A stretch of 64,000 nucleotides of DNA from Siphonodentalium dalli. Its lineage: Eukaryota > Mollusca > Scaphopoda > Gadilida > Siphonodentaliidae. The notes beneath the pieces are model-generated. The model had not been told where the DNA came from and did not search any database. It was given only the letters and a program-made list of their open reading frames with translations. The position numbers were made by a program, and so were the translations under genes. Positions 25,727 to 37,655 of this stretch are shown here, piece by piece. The stretch covers positions 152,173,151 to 152,237,150 of the forward strand of contig CP136068.1 in assembly GCA_032622095.1 (NCBI GenBank), written 5' to 3'. The first letter of the stretch is position 1; each line of letters starts with the position of its first letter.

Positions 25727-28700
25727 GTGAACCTATCAGTTTAATAGAAAGGTAGATTGAAACTTAATACAGTTCTGGGTGTATAAAATACCAACTGGAA
25801 AGCTGGGTGAACCTATCAGTTTAATAGAAAGGTAGATGGAAACTTATTACAGTTCTGGGTGTATAAAATACCAACTGGAAAGCTGGGTGAACCTATCAGT
25901 TTAATAGAAAGGTAGATGGAAACTTATTACAGTTCTGGGTGTATAAAATACCAACTGGAAAGCTGGCTAAACCTATCAGTTTACTAGAAAGGTATGTGGA
26001 AACTTATTACAGTTCTGGGTGTATAAAATACCAACTGGAAAGCTGGGTGAACCTATCAGTTTAATAGAAAGGTAGGTGGAAACTTAATACAGTTCTGGGT
26101 GTATAAAATACCAACTGGAAAGCTGGAGAAACCTATCAGTTTACTAGAAAGGTATGTGGAAACTTAATACAGTTCTGGGTGTATAAAATACCAACTGGAA
26201 AGCTGGAGAAACCTATCAGTTTACTAGAAAGGTAGGTGGAAACTTATTACAGTTCTGGGTGTATAAAATACCAACTGGAAAGCTGGCTAAACCTATCAGT
26301 TTAATAGAAAGGTAGATGGAAACTTATTACAGTTCTGGGTGTATAAAATACCAACTGGAAAGCTGGGTGAACCTATCAGTTTAATAGAAAGGTAGATGGA
26401 AACTTAATACAGTTCTGGGTGTATAAAATACCAACTGGAAAGCTGGGTAAACCTATCAGTTTAATAGAAAGGTAGATGGAAACTTAATACAGTTCTGGGT
26501 GTATAAAATACCAACTGGAAAGCTGGAGAAACCTATCAGTTTACTAGAAAGGTATGTGGAAACTTAATACAGTTCTGGGTGTATAAAATACCAACTGGAA
26601 AGCTGGGTAAACCTATCAGTTTACTAGAAAGGTAGATGGAAACTTAATACAGTTCTGGGTGTATAAAATACCAACTGGAAAGCTGGGTGAACCTATCAGT
26701 TTAATAGAAAGGTAGATGGAAACTTAATACAGTTCTGGGTGTATAAAATACCAACTGGAAAGCTGGGTAAACCTATCAGTTTACTAGAAAGGTATGTGGA
26801 AACTTAATACAGTTCTGGGTGTATAAAATACCAACTGGAAAGCTGGGTGAACCTATCAGTTTAATAGAACGGTAGATGGAAACTTATTACAGTTCTGGGT
26901 GTATAAAATACCAACTGGAAAGCTGGGTGAACCTATCAGTTTAATAGAAAGGTAGGTGGAAACTTATTACAGTTCTGGGTGTATAAAATACCAACTGGAA
27001 AGCTGGCTAAACCTATCAGTTTAATAGAAAGGTAGATGGAAACTTAATACAGTTCTGGGTGTATAAAATACCAACTGGAAAGCTGGAGAAACCTATCAGT
27101 TTAATAGAAAGGTAGATGGAAACTTATTACAGTTCTGGGTGTATAAAATACCAACTGGAAAGCTGGAGAAACCTATCAGTTTAATAGAAAGGTATGTGGA
27201 AAGTGGAAACTTAATACAGTTCTGGGTGTATAAAATACCAACTGGAAAGCTGGCTAAACCTATCAGTTTAATAGAAAGGTAGATGGAAACTTAATACAGT
27301 TCTGGGTGTATAAAATACCAACTGGAAAGCTGGAGAAACCTATCAGTTTAATAGAAAGGTAGATGGAAACTTAATACAGTTCTGGGTGTATAAAATACCA
27401 ACTGGAAAGCTGGGTGAACCTATCAGTTTAATAGAAAGGTAGATGGAAACTTAATACAGTTCTGGGTGTATAAAATACCAACTGGAAAGCTGGAGAAACC
27501 TATCAGTTTAATAGAAAGGTAGATGGAAACTTAATACAGTTCTGGGTGTATAAAATACCAACTGGAAAGCTGGGTGAACCTATCAGTTTAATAGAAAGGT
27601 AGATGGAAACTTAATACAGTTCTGGGTGTATAAAATACCAACTGGAAAGCTGGAGAAACCTATCAGTTTACTAGAAAGGTATGTGGAAAGTGGAAACTTA
27701 ATACAGTTCTGGGTGTATAAAATACCAACTGGAAAGCTGGAGAAACCTATCAGTTTAATAGAAAGGTAGATGGAAACTTAATACAGTTCTGGGTGTATAA
27801 AATACCAACTGGAAAGCTGGGTGAACCTATCAGTTTACTAGAAAGGTAGATGGAAACTTAATACAGTTCTGGGTGTATAAAATACCAACTGGAAAGCTGG
27901 AGAAACCTATCAGTTTAATAGAAAGGTAGATGGAAACTTATTACAGTTCTGGGTGTATAAAATACCAACTGGAAAGCTGGGTGAACCTATCAGTTTAATA
28001 GAAAGGTAGATGGAAACTTAATACAGTTCTGGGTGTATAAAATACCAACTGGAAAGCTGGAGAAACCTATCAGTTTACTAGAAAGGTATGTGGAAACTTA
28101 TTACAGTTCTGGGTGTATAAAATACCAACTGGAAAGCTGGGTAAACCTATCAGTTTAATAGAAAGGTAGATGGAAACTTATTACAGTTCTGGGTGTATAA
28201 AATACCAACTGGAAAGCTGGGTAAACCTATCAGTTTAATAGAAAGGTAGATGGAAACTTAATACAGTTCTGGGTGTATAAAATACCAACTGGAAAGCTGG
28301 GTAAACCTATCAGTTTACTAGAAAGGTATGTGGAAACTTATTACAGTTCTGGGTGTATAAAATACCAACTGGAAAGCTGGGTAAACCTATCAGTTTACTA
28401 GAAAGGTAGATTGAAACTTAATACAGTTCTGGGTGTATAAAATACCAACTGGAAAGCTGGAGAAACCTATCAGTTTACTAGAAAGGTAGATGGAAACTTA
28501 ATACAGTTCTGGGTGTATAAAATACCAACTGGAAAGCTGGAGAAACCTATCAGTTTACTAGAAAGGTATGTGGAAACTTATTACAGTTCTGGGTGTATAA
28601 AATACCAACTGGAAAGCTGGCTAAACCTATCAGTTTACTAGAAAGGTATGTGGAAACTTAATACAGTTCTGGGTGTATAAAATACCAACTGGAAAGCTGG

Positions 28701-29622
28701 GTGAACCTATCAGTTTAATAGAAAGGTATGTGGAAACTTAATACAGTTCTGGGTGTATAAAATAAAATACCAACTGGAAAGCTGGGTAAACCTATCAGTT
28801 TAATAGAAAGGTAGATGGAAACTTAATACAGTTCTGGGTGTATAAAATACCAACTGGAAAGCTGGGTGAACCTATCAGTTTAATAGAAAGGTAGATGGAA
28901 ACTTATTACAGTTCTGGGTGTATAAAATAAAATACCAACTGGAAAGCTGGGTAAACCTATCAGTTTACTAGAAAGGTAGGTGGAAACTTATTACAGTTCT
29001 GGGTGTATAAAATACCAACTGGAAAGCTGGGTGAACCTATCAGTTTAATAGAAAGGTAGATGGAAACTTAATACAGTTCTGGGTGTATAAAATACCAACT
29101 GGAAAGCTGGCTAAACCTATCAGTTTACTAGAAAGGTATGTGGAAACTTATTACAGTTCTGGGTGTATAAAATACCAACTGGAAAGCTGGGTGAACCTAT
29201 CAGTTTAATAGAAAGGTAGATGGAAACTTAATACAGTTCTGGGTGTATAAAATACCAACTGGAAAGCTGGGTAAACCTATCAGTTTAATAGAAAGGTAGA
29301 TGGAAACTTATTACAGTTCTGGGTGTATAAAATACCAACTGGAAAGCTTGATAAGCCGATCAGTTTAATAGAAAGGTAGGTGGAAACTTATTACAGTTCT
29401 GGGTGTATAAAATACCAACTGGAAAGCTTGATAAGCCGATCAGTTTAATAGAAAGGTAGGTGGAAACTTATTACAGTTCTGGGTGTATAAAATACCAACT
29501 GGAAAGCTGGGTGAACCTATCAGTTTAATAGAAAGGTAGAACATGTTTGCTGTTTAAAAATTGTGAATAAAAACTTGTAAGGTCTATTCACTTTCATTTA
29601 ATCATTATTTTTGAAGGTTTAA

Positions 29623-29860
29623 CCCTTTCTATATTAAATACTAATTGATGGGTAGTTCCCTTGGGAAATGTTCAGATAATATGTTCAACTTATTATCTGA
29701 ACATTTCCCATCCATGAATATGAATCATTCTTCCCTTGTATTATCTGTTTTCTGTCTGTCGTATGATTTTATTACCTGAACACCCCTCCAAATGAATTAT
29801 AGACCATTCCATTGTATACTTTTATAATTAAATGGGAGAATCCATATAGTATAGAAGGGG
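29623..29860. mobile_element. piggyBac-like MITE (family B), 238 bp
   Basis: Left edge TTAA|CCCTTTCTATATTAAA at 29619, right edge AGTATAGAAGGGG|TGAA at 29861, where TGAA is probably a mutated TTAA. TTAA targets and ends starting CCC are typical of piggyBac superfamily elements. An internal hairpin (TGGGAAATGTTCAGATAAT with its complement) lies at 29661-29711. No coding capacity. Better-preserved relatives lie at 37775 and 42073. Confidence 0.65.
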
Positions 29861-30006
29861 TGAACAGACCAATTGTGTTTGAATTACATTGGTCAACAGA
29901 AGCTTCTGTTACTTTTTAGTAAATTTTTATTCAAATATGTGTGACATCGGATATATATATCATGTTTTAGGACACTTATCAATACATGTATGTTATCAAA
30001 AACATC

Positions 30007-30175
30007 TTATAAATACACAAAACGACATGAGTGTGTTAATAGGTTTGTTGATACAACACAAGTGCTAGCGCGGAAGGATAAAATGAGGGGTGCAACCTCA
30101 AGTTCTATCCTTCCGAGATGGGACAAGTGCCGTATCAACAAACCCAGTAACACACGTTTTGTTCTGTGTTTATTA
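30007..30175. repeat. Fold-back element, ~75-bp imperfect arms
   Basis: GTGTGTTAATAGGTTTGTTG then ATACAACACAAGTGC, GCGGAAGGATA in the left arm pair with TATCCTTCCG...GTGCCGTATCAACAAACC + CAGTAACACAC in the right arm, around a short GAGGGGTGCAACCTC centre. The frame on the + strand across it is a palindrome by-product. Confidence 0.7.
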
Positions 30176-30240
30176 CACGTCACCCATCCTAGAATTTTTT
30201 TTAATAAAAAACACAGGCTTTACAAGGTTTATTTAGGCAC

Positions 30241-30493
30241 CAAGCCTTGAAATAGTGAGCCTGTCATTTGCAGAATGAGGTCCCCAGAGGGTGAATTTAG
30301 TGATGCTATCCGCACAGCGGGCTAGCATCACCAAATTCACCCTCTGGGGACCTCATTCTGCTTAGGCCTTAGCAGAATGAGGTTATCAGAGGGTGAATTT
30401 GGTGATGCTAGCCCGCTGTGCGGGATAGCATCACTAAATTCACCCTCTGGGAACCTCATTCTGCAAATGACAGACACACTATTTCAAGGCTTG
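30241..30493. mobile_element. hAT-type MITE (family C, short form), 253 bp
   Basis: Ends are CAAGCCTTGAAATAG and its perfect complement CTATTTCAAGGCTTG. The 8-bp target-site duplication TTAGGCAC lies at 30233-30240 and 30494-30501, which identifies hAT-type transposition. Each half is itself a palindrome (CAGAATGAGG...GGTGATGC), so the whole can fold as a cruciform with two hairpin arms. No coding sequence. The + strand frame across it is an artefact. Confidence 0.88.
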
Positions 30494-30732
30494 TTAGGCA
30501 CATACTGGGCTTGTTTTGTCATGGGTGATGTTGCTTTTTTTTATAGTTCCAGTTTCATGGTTGAGGCGACCGTCATCATTTGCCGTCAACGAGATGCGTA
30601 TTTGTAAATATGGAACAGCAATAACACTGTACTTCTAGGAACAAGCGTGTAATAAAAGAAATTCTGTTACTGTTGGGAATGTTATCTGGGAAAAGAGCCA
30701 CTTAAAATCTTTAAAATTACTTTATATTACAG

Positions 30733-30836
30733 TCTGAATGCTAACGACATACTGAACTCTTTGTGCTGTGATATGACCTCAACTATCACTGATGACAGGA
30801 TTATAAAGAATGGATTTGAAGTAAAATGGCATACAG
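30733..30836 (+). CDS. PMS1 exon, middle of C-terminal domain
   Basis: Acceptor TTTATATTACAG and donor ACAG|GTGAGT. The frame continues from the previous exon (AG|T = Ser) as SLNANDILNSL, then ITDDRIIKNGFEVKWHTG. Vertebrate PMS1 has an equivalent segment (a LFNG---LDVL-like stretch, then D-R-T-NGF-IK). Length is 104 nt, leaving one base that joins GT of the next exon to give Gly. It lies 23.5 kb downstream of the previous exon because of the satellite. Too short to appear as an open frame with its own Met, so it is easily missed. Confidence 0.85.
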
Positions 30837-30898
30837 GTGAGTGGTTTGTATGGGCTGGCAGCAAACCTGAATGTACTGGTTGACTGGTCACGGGACTA

Positions 30899-32495
30899 CC
30901 GTATTCTCGCGGGTATAAGACCAGGGGGCCTAGGGAATAAATAGCTTGAAAAGGCATGGGTGGTCTTATACCCCGGAAATATTTGAGTATTTCGGATGTC
31001 ATCACCTGGACTGGCGAAAATATGGCGTTGGACGATGGATGAGTAAGTATATTTAGCGTAAGTATATCGAACATCTCATTTCTGCATTTCGAGGTATATG
31101 TAAACTTTACCAGAAAGCTGGGATTTCCCCACATTTAGTTTCGGTTTCGCACGTGGTCTATACAGAATTAACATTGAATTGGAAATCTTACACAGAAAAT
31201 ATGCACAGAAACGAAAATAACACCTGTGATACATAACACAGTATAATAATATATATAGTCCTAGAAACGTATGTAAAACTTTGTCTATATAAATTATTTG
31301 GGAATTACAATGGGGATTTATATTCTGATAATCGTTTCGTAAACGGAGTCGTGCATTCTGTAAAATATTAAGTTTCTGTTGACATTAAAACAAGAATGCT
31401 GTGCTTCATATGTCAATCAATGGAAAGTGGGCATTAAATTTAATTGAGAAATCCAATCGCTATTCAGAATGAGAAAACAATACAGCTTATGCGGTTACAT
31501 AACTTAACATTGTGTACATCAATGCATGAAAGGTGTTATATTGATTTATGGTAGGCCTTACTCATGGTAAATTTATGACATTGAATAATTAATTAGGGGA
31601 ACAAAACAAATTTTAACGGCGTGTTGTTTCTTAATTTGGGCCGTTTTACCCTTGGATAGGGGTTTGAGTTTACCGTAATCGCGCTCCCAAGATCAAATCT
31701 GCTTCCACGAAATTCCCCATTCACGTTCGGTTTTGGAGAAATTCATGCCGATATCGCGAAACCACTCGATCACAGTCACTTTCACAGCAATTGTGTAAGA
31801 TTTACGTTGTAGAGGCATTGTGAACAAATAAAGAACTGAAGATCTTGGGTTAGTTTCTCAGTATTTATACCGATCATATGTTTTGATTGAAACCCACATT
31901 TCACATATGAACATGGCTTACAGTGGAATGACTAAAACAACACCGGACCGCCTTTGAAATGTGACAACAAAGGACACACAAAGCAGTGACAGCAGTTCAC
32001 CTATTGTTCACACATTGTCAGCACAAACTTACACATGACACAGTCTTAATTACCTTCAATAGTTCCTTTCCATTGATCTTTTCAGTTGATTGAACGTCAG
32101 TAAAACAGGCCTACCGGCCGGTTAATAATTTAACACAAACAAGACACAATGTCACAAAAATCTTCTTTATTGTTTTCAAATTTCAAAAGTAATCTAACCT
32201 TGAATATAGTTTCTTGTATTCATCTTTTCCATACACTCAGTACGACACCTGTCACCATCGATGAACGTCAATTATATAGGCCTACCGACAAATTATTAAT
32301 TGAACACAAGAAACAAGACACAGTGTAACATAAATCATCTTTATTTTTCTCAAATACTGGTATATAAACCCGTTTTGGAGGGGTTATGGTTAGGGCTAGG
32401 GAAGGGGTGGTCTTATACCCCGGAAAACTTACTTCTAGTGAAAATACTGGGGTGGTCTTACGCCCGAAAGTGGGCTTATACCCGCGAGAATACGG
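30899..32495 (-). mobile_element. Defective pogo-like DNA transposon, 1.6 kb
   Basis: The ends share a 21-bp terminal inverted repeat beginning CCGTATTCTCGCGGGTATAA, flanked by TA on both sides (30897-30898 and 32496-32497), as in the Tc1/mariner/pogo group. Subterminal pieces reading GGTGGTCTTATACCCCGGAA occur near both ends. The interior is decayed; the only recognisable coding remnant is a transposase N-terminus at 31693-31818. A diverged direct duplication (AGGCCTACCG...AATTA, ACACAA) lies at 32107-32190 and 32279-32355. Confidence 0.75.
31693..31818 (-). pseudogene. pogo-like transposase remnant, N-terminal helix-turn-helix, 41 codons
   Basis: Reads MPLQRKSYTIAVKVTVIEWF then RDIGMNFSKTEREWGISWKQ and stops at TGA. 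The RKSYTIA-K--VIEW opening and the T-REWGIS-KQ segment are the first helix-turn-helix of pogo/CENP-B-like transposases. The remainder of the DNA-binding region and the DDE catalytic domain are not found downstream, so this is a truncated relic. It lies on the minus strand in the centre of the TIR-bounded element at 30899-32495, which supports both calls. Confidence 0.7.
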
Positions 32496-32497
32496 TA

Positions 32498-33670
32498 TAC
32501 GGTATAAACATTGCCATCGGTCAGCTTTGGGCATATGGACCACTGCCTTTTTGGATTTCTGGGCTGATTGCCCATGACTAATATTAACATCTTCGCTGCT
32601 AAATGACATTATGATGTTGTGTGCTGGGCTATTGACGTTACTGCCAGTTTCCAATGGGAAAATATACGGGAATAACACAAGAACCATAAAACTTACTCAG
32701 TTGAAGGCTATTATCATTCACAAACGTGGAACATCATACATTTCGAGATACAGTTATTCCAATGCACCAATCTCTGAGTTCCAGCCCATAATAGTTTCAG
32801 ACGTCATAGCAGTGAAGAGGTTAAAACAGCCGATAGGAAATAGGAATTGGCCATTGCGATTGACCCCCTCCCATGGAGCCTGACGCATGCATATTACTAC
32901 GAGCATAATTTTCATCACGCAGCAACTAAATTATTGAAAACTCTGTCCCCTCTACTTTCTCACTCTCCCTCTCATTCTCTCTCTCTCTGCCTCCTGCTAT
33001 CCCTAACACTATCTTCCCGCTGTGTCCATCCCAACTTAAACTTAGTTACTTCTCCTTTAAAAAATAATATTTCTATTATTTCCCGTCTGATCGATACCCC
33101 TCCCTCACTGATTGGGGAAGGGGCATGTCGCCAAAGAGGAGAAGACTTCATATAAGCCCTCGGGCTTGTTGTCTGATCCTCATTTCCATACATTATCTCT
33201 TATATGTTGTATATTTCTGTCATTTGTGTATTATGTGTATTATGTTTGGGTTTGGAAATAAAAATATGTTTACACTAAAACAGCCGATGTTGATTGGTTG
33301 AAGTGATTTGTGTGTTGTGTTCAAACATCCAAGTTTGACTGGATTCTGCTGATCTCTGGTGGGAATAAATGATCAAAACATAGTCCTTTGATATCCTACT
33401 TGGTATTTGTGAAGAGATATTTTAAATATGTGTAAACTGTTTCACAGAACAAAGTATTATAATGTCGGCCCTCATAATTAGCTACAGCAATTAGCAATGC
33501 CAAAACCATTTGTTGAAGCACGTTGGTGCCACAGCAAAGGTTTGCCATAGCCAATTGCCATAGCCAAACAATCTGAATTAAGAGGGCTCAGTTTTAATGG
33601 GTACCCCCACATTGCTGTTGACTCTCAGTCATAAATTTATCATTCTCTTCATTTTAATCATCAAAATTAT
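32498..33670. other. PMS1 intron; possible 3' end of a retroelement at 32930-33275
   Basis: No coding similarity. The stretch around 32940-33000 is pyrimidine-rich (CTCTCTCTCT). The text at 33148-33270 (AAGCCCTCGGGCTTGTTGTC ... GGAAATAAAAATATG) resembles the 3' tails of invertebrate LINE/SINE copies ending in an AATAAA-like signal, but borders are not visible. The overlapping frames at 32847-33193 are not supported. Confidence 0.3.
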
Positions 33671-33680
33671 GTAGTATATT

Positions 33681-33882
33681 TCCGCTAAAGGAAGCCATTC
33701 ACACTGAACTATATGGATATATGTCCTGTCTTGTAAACCACAGTAGTAAAGGGGTTAACTTTTTGGTTGCCTCTCGTCGCTTGCTCGGATTAGTCACGCA
33801 TAAACGCTCCCAATATAACCTCTGTACTTCCGTGGATTCGTCAGTTTTAATTTCCTACTTGTCGCCGACAGTTGTCTAAGGG
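33681..33882 (-). mobile_element. Family A copy, diverged and interrupted
   Basis: Text such as CACTGAACTATATGGATATA, GGGGTTAACTTTTTGGTTGC and CAATATAACC matches the reverse complement of 1555-1680. It ends at the hAT element inserted at 33883. Confidence 0.6.
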
Positions 33883-34701
33883 CAGGGTTGGAGATTTTTT
33901 TAATTTTTTTTAAATAAATCAAACAATTTATTATTTTATTTAAATCAGGATTTTTTTATTTAAATCGATTTATTTGATTTTTTTCTACTAACTTATGAAA
34001 ATATGTAATTGTGCAATTTCTCTGATAAAGGAAGGTTCTGAAAGGTGTTGCTTATTATACCCAAGGCTGGATTAATCAGAATTCTATGAATGTATTATTA
34101 TTATTTTTTGGTTACCAATGAAACACACAAATATCATGGCAGTACATATATAGCGACCATGTGCTTTATGCATTCACTTAGGTCCATGTGAGTTCCAATG
34201 TTGTGATATCTGGAAAGGTATGTATATCTGTGCTTAAACTTTTGCTCATAAATTTAGTCAATTTTAGCAGATCATATTATCAATCACGTTTGCTCTCAGT
34301 GACTTGAGGACATACGGTGATCACACAATATATCAAGTATAGGCACCAGACAACTAGAGTAGTTAGATGGCTGAGTACATGTATATGGAAGAGCTACTCA
34401 GTTAGCATTTACAATACGAATAATGCTATAAAGTGAAACATGCCATTGCTGGAACAGTAAATGTGGTACCATGCAATATGCCTGCAGTTTCTACAAGGTT
34501 GATAATTACTGTACAATTTCATGTCTATTATCAATTTGTATGTTGTTTAATTATACTCATATTATAGTTTACAGAAACCTTGTTAGATATTGCAATACTT
34601 GACTTTTTATCATCATTTGAAAAAATTTGATTTAAATATCAATGATTTTTTTTCAAAAAAATCATTGATTTAAATCGCTTGATTTAAATCGGCCAACCCT
34701 G
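33883..34701. mobile_element. Non-autonomous hAT element, 819 bp
   Basis: Ends are CAGGGTTGG and CCAACCCTG with AT-rich subterminal repeats of GATTTAAAT. Flanks TCTAAGGG (33875-33882) and TATAAGGG (34702-34709) are 8-bp target-site duplications with one mismatch. No transposase frame. It interrupts the family A copy, so it is the younger insertion. Confidence 0.75.
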
Positions 34702-34709
34702 TATAAGGG

Positions 34710-36110
34710 AGTATTTTTCTTGAATTTCGAGTTTACAACTCAACATATTCAATTTGTAGATTACACTTTAGCTTTCTAGGTTGCCTTAATTCTCGTTCGT
34801 TTCTAATTATCTCAATTCCAAAATTATAGTTATTGTGAATTTTCTCCAAAATTAACTTATGCTGAAATTATTATTTGGCACCTGAGAGTAACGACTATGT
34901 TCGTTATGACCCGTACTGATATGTTGTCGTGGGTGCAGACACTCTCCGATAGGGCGTGCACCTTAATGGCTGTACCGTGTACATGCCTCGTCATGTGCAC
35001 GATAAAGACCACAGGGTTATCACGTTACTCGGCCGTGGTCTCATCTGGAACAGTGAGTCTATAACCGGATTGGTTCCTCCACTGATATATCTACGGATAC
35101 CGATATATACCCATCATTTCTAATGGCTGGGTTGGTTTATTGACTAAATGGTGTCTCCTTCCGGAATACTTACATCCTTCCTGTACCGGTTTGAGGTAGG
35201 TGGAGGGTGTCCGGTTACTACTATTCTGGTTATGGATATGATTGGGACTCACAATTACAACTCATGGACACTCAGGTTTGGACTCTTCCCTCTTGTCGAC
35301 ATTCTGAAGGTGTCTCATTGTGGATTCCCTATAGACTGGCCGCCAGGTGAGGGTAGTGTCACACTAAAGGGTAGAAATTGTGACACTATCTCCAATTATC
35401 CTTACCCCATGGGGGTTCCAAGACACAGGTATCCAGGGCGGAGCAGGTGGAAAATATATTTTTTTTACCTTTTTGTTGTTTTTGACCTGCAAATTTCAGT
35501 ATAATCAGGAAAACCAATCAAATAAGACAAATGTTGAATAAAATATACTTGAATATCAGATATTATTCTATCTGGGTTTCTTAACATTTATGATGTATGT
35601 GCAAAAAGTTATATTATCCAACAATTTTTGTGAAAAAGAAGATTTCCTATAAAATTTTCATTTTTTGGTATAAACCTCTCAGTGGTGCATAAAAAATTTC
35701 AGCATTATATACCTGATTTATTAATATCAACATCACAAGCAATGATATCCAATAAGCCGAGATATTTCCAAAAACTTAACCCATCCCCCCTACTGATTTT
35801 CTATCTGAAAATACCTGTGAAGTCAGAATAGCCCATTTTCGTTCCGTTTTGTTAACCAATTCAGAGTCTTGTCATATATCATGGAATTAGCATGTATCTG
35901 AGGAGGTTTATGTTATGGTAGAGTCTATTTTTGTTTAAATTTTTGATTTTTTTTTGGATAAATTAGCTAAAATATTGATTATTTATAAGCGAAAATTTTC
36001 TGAAAAATTCCCATGATTTCGTCAGCTTTATGAATACAGTTGCACAACATGCACAACAATAAGCATGAATTCATCCCCAATATCAGACATGAAATGCTAT
36101 AATCAGGTAC
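34710..36110. other. PMS1 intron, unrecognised; GC-richer island 34900-35430
   Basis: The island reads differently from the AT-rich surroundings and contains ATGTGCACGATAAAGACCAC at about 34994, similar to a phrase frequent in marine-invertebrate dispersed repeats (inference). A 118-codon frame at 35148-35504 (+) shows no domain I recognise, and I do not call it. The rest is AT-rich. Confidence 0.3.
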
Positions 36111-36540
36111 ACCTGTAACAGGATATTCCCCCCCCCCCCCCTGGATATCTCCTCCCCCCCCCCCATATAGGACTAAAAAATAATGTCACTCATTTGATAT
36201 CGTTTGGTCCTGAAATGGCCAGAAAACTGTTCTTTGAGATTTAATTTTTTTTTTGACAAATGTTTTATTTTTTTCACGCATTTGATTGTTTGTTCCTGAA
36301 ATGGCCAGAAAATTGTTTTGTTTTTTTAATTAAATTTTTCTTTTCAAATGTCCAGGCTTTGTATTGTATGGTTTTATTGCCTATTTTGATTTATATAGTA
36401 GTGAAACAGCGAGAAATTAACTTCTTCTGAGAAAATGTTTTTAGAGTCAGGGTTTGGGGTGGGGGAGGGGGGGGGGGGGTGAGGAAGATGTCCAAGTCAG
36501 GAAATCTCTCCCCCCCCCACCCTGCACCTACATGACAAAA
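36111..36540. repeat. Homopolymer C/G-rich repeats and inverted relatives of the following array
   Basis: Poly-C runs at 36127-36140 and 36152-36164 and poly-G near 36460-36478. Text at 36545-36580 (TCTTATGGTTTTATCGCTTA) is the complement of the unit repeated downstream, forming a hairpin centred near 36583. Confidence 0.5.
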
Positions 36541-37327
36541 AATCATCTTATGGTTTTATCGCTTATTTTGCTTTATATATTCATGAAACAGCAAAATAAG
36601 CGATAAAACCATAAGATAATTTTTTTGCTATGTAGGTGCTGGGTGGGGGGGGGGGAGATATCCTGACCTGAACATCTTCCCCAACCCCAAACCCTGACTC
36701 AAACAACTTTTTCTCAAAGAAGTTAATTTCTCGTTATTTCATGACTATATAAAGCAAAATAAGCGATAAAACCATAAGATAATTTTTTGTCATGTAGGTG
36801 CTGGGTGGGGGGGGGGGATATCCTGACCTGGACATTTCCCCCCCCCCCAAACCCTGACTCAAACAACTTTTTCTCAGAAGAAGTTAATTTCTCGCTATTT
36901 CATGACTATATAAAGCAAAATAAGCGATAAAACCATAAGATGATTTTTTTGTCATGTAGGTGCTGGGTGGGGGGGGGGGGGAGATATCCTGACCTGGACA
37001 TTCCCCCCCCCCCCCAACCCCAAACCCTGACTCAAACAACTTTTTCTCAGAAGAAGTTAATTTCTCGCTATTTCATGACTATATAAAGCAAAATAAGCGA
37101 TAAAACCATAAGATGATTTTTTTGTCATGTTGGTGCTGGGTGGGGGGAAGATATCCTGACCTGGACATCTTCCCCCCACCCCAAAACCTGACTCAAACAA
37201 CTTTTTCTCGGAAGAAGTTAATTTCTCGCTGTTTCATGACTATATAAAGCAAAATAAGCGATAAAACCATAAGATGATTTTTTTGTCATGTTGGTGCTGG
37301 GTGGGGGGAAGATATCCTGACCTGGAC
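36541..37327 (+). repeat. ~161-173-bp tandem repeat with G and C homopolymer tracts
   Basis: The marker CCATAAGAT occurs at 36609, 36772, 36933, 37106 and 37267. Each unit has GTAGGTGCTGGGTGGGGGG, a GATATCCTGACCTGGACAT block, a C-tract, ACTCAAACAACTTTTTCTC and GCAAAATAAGCGATAAAACC. Unit length varies mainly through the G and C tracts. The array ends at GACCTGGACGATATG. Confidence 0.88.
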
Positions 37328-37401
37328 GATATGTTTGAACGAGCCATGTCCGTTAGCTTAGAGGAATGGTCTAGAATATTGATTCCCAATCAACATCTTA
37401 G

Positions 37402-37655
37402 CAAGCCTTGAAATAGCGTGTCTGTCATTTGCAGAATGAGGTCCCCAGAGGGTGAATTTAGTTATGCTACCCCGCATAGCGGGCTAGCACCACCAAATTC
37501 ACCCTCTGGGGACCTCATTCTGCTTACACCTCAGCAGAATGAGGTTCCCAGAGGGTGAATTTGGTGATGCTAGCCCGCTATGCGGGGTAGCATCACTAAA
37601 TTCACCCTCTGGGGACCTCATTCTGCAAATGACAGACACCCTATTTGAAGGCTTG
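37402..37655. mobile_element. hAT-type MITE (family C, short form), 254 bp
   Basis: Ends CAAGCCTTGAAATAG and CTATTTGAAGGCTTG. Perfect 8-bp target-site duplication CATCTTAG at 37394-37401 and 37656-37663. Double-palindrome interior as in the copy at 30241. Confidence 0.9.

Larger units (their letters stand above)
7164..29540 (+). repeat. 80-bp satellite made of a PMS1 exon end plus 5' splice site, ~278 copies
   Basis: The unit is 51 bp equal to the last 51 bp of the exon ending at 7214 (GTATAAAATACCAACTGGAA ... ACTAGAAAG) plus 29 bp of intron (GTAGGTGGAAACTTAATACA + GTTCTGGGT). The first unit is the real exon end; copies then continue head to tail for 22.4 kb. Every unit keeps a donor-like AAAG|GT, variously GTAGGT, GTAGAT or GTATGT. 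Internal variants include GGAGAAACC (exon version), GGGTGAACC, GGGTAAACC, GGCTAAACC and GGATAAGCCGATC, and ACTAG versus AATAG. Rare 86-bp units insert GTGGAA and 85-bp units insert AAAAT. The last unit ends at 29540 and non-repetitive intron follows. No acceptor lies in the unit, so copies cannot act as separate exons. Confidence 0.95.

Noticed and set aside
7164-29540. CRISPR-like array
   Set aside because: The array has no unique spacers between conserved repeats; it is a head-to-tail satellite in a eukaryotic intron.
32268-32687. 139-codon minus-strand frame
   Set aside because: Spans the right terminal repeat of the pogo-like element into flanking DNA; no similarity to a transposase.
35148-35504. 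118-codon frame in the GC-richer part of a PMS1 intron
   Set aside because: No domain recognised, no splice sites of note; tract-rich end. Possibly a retroelement remnant but not supportable.
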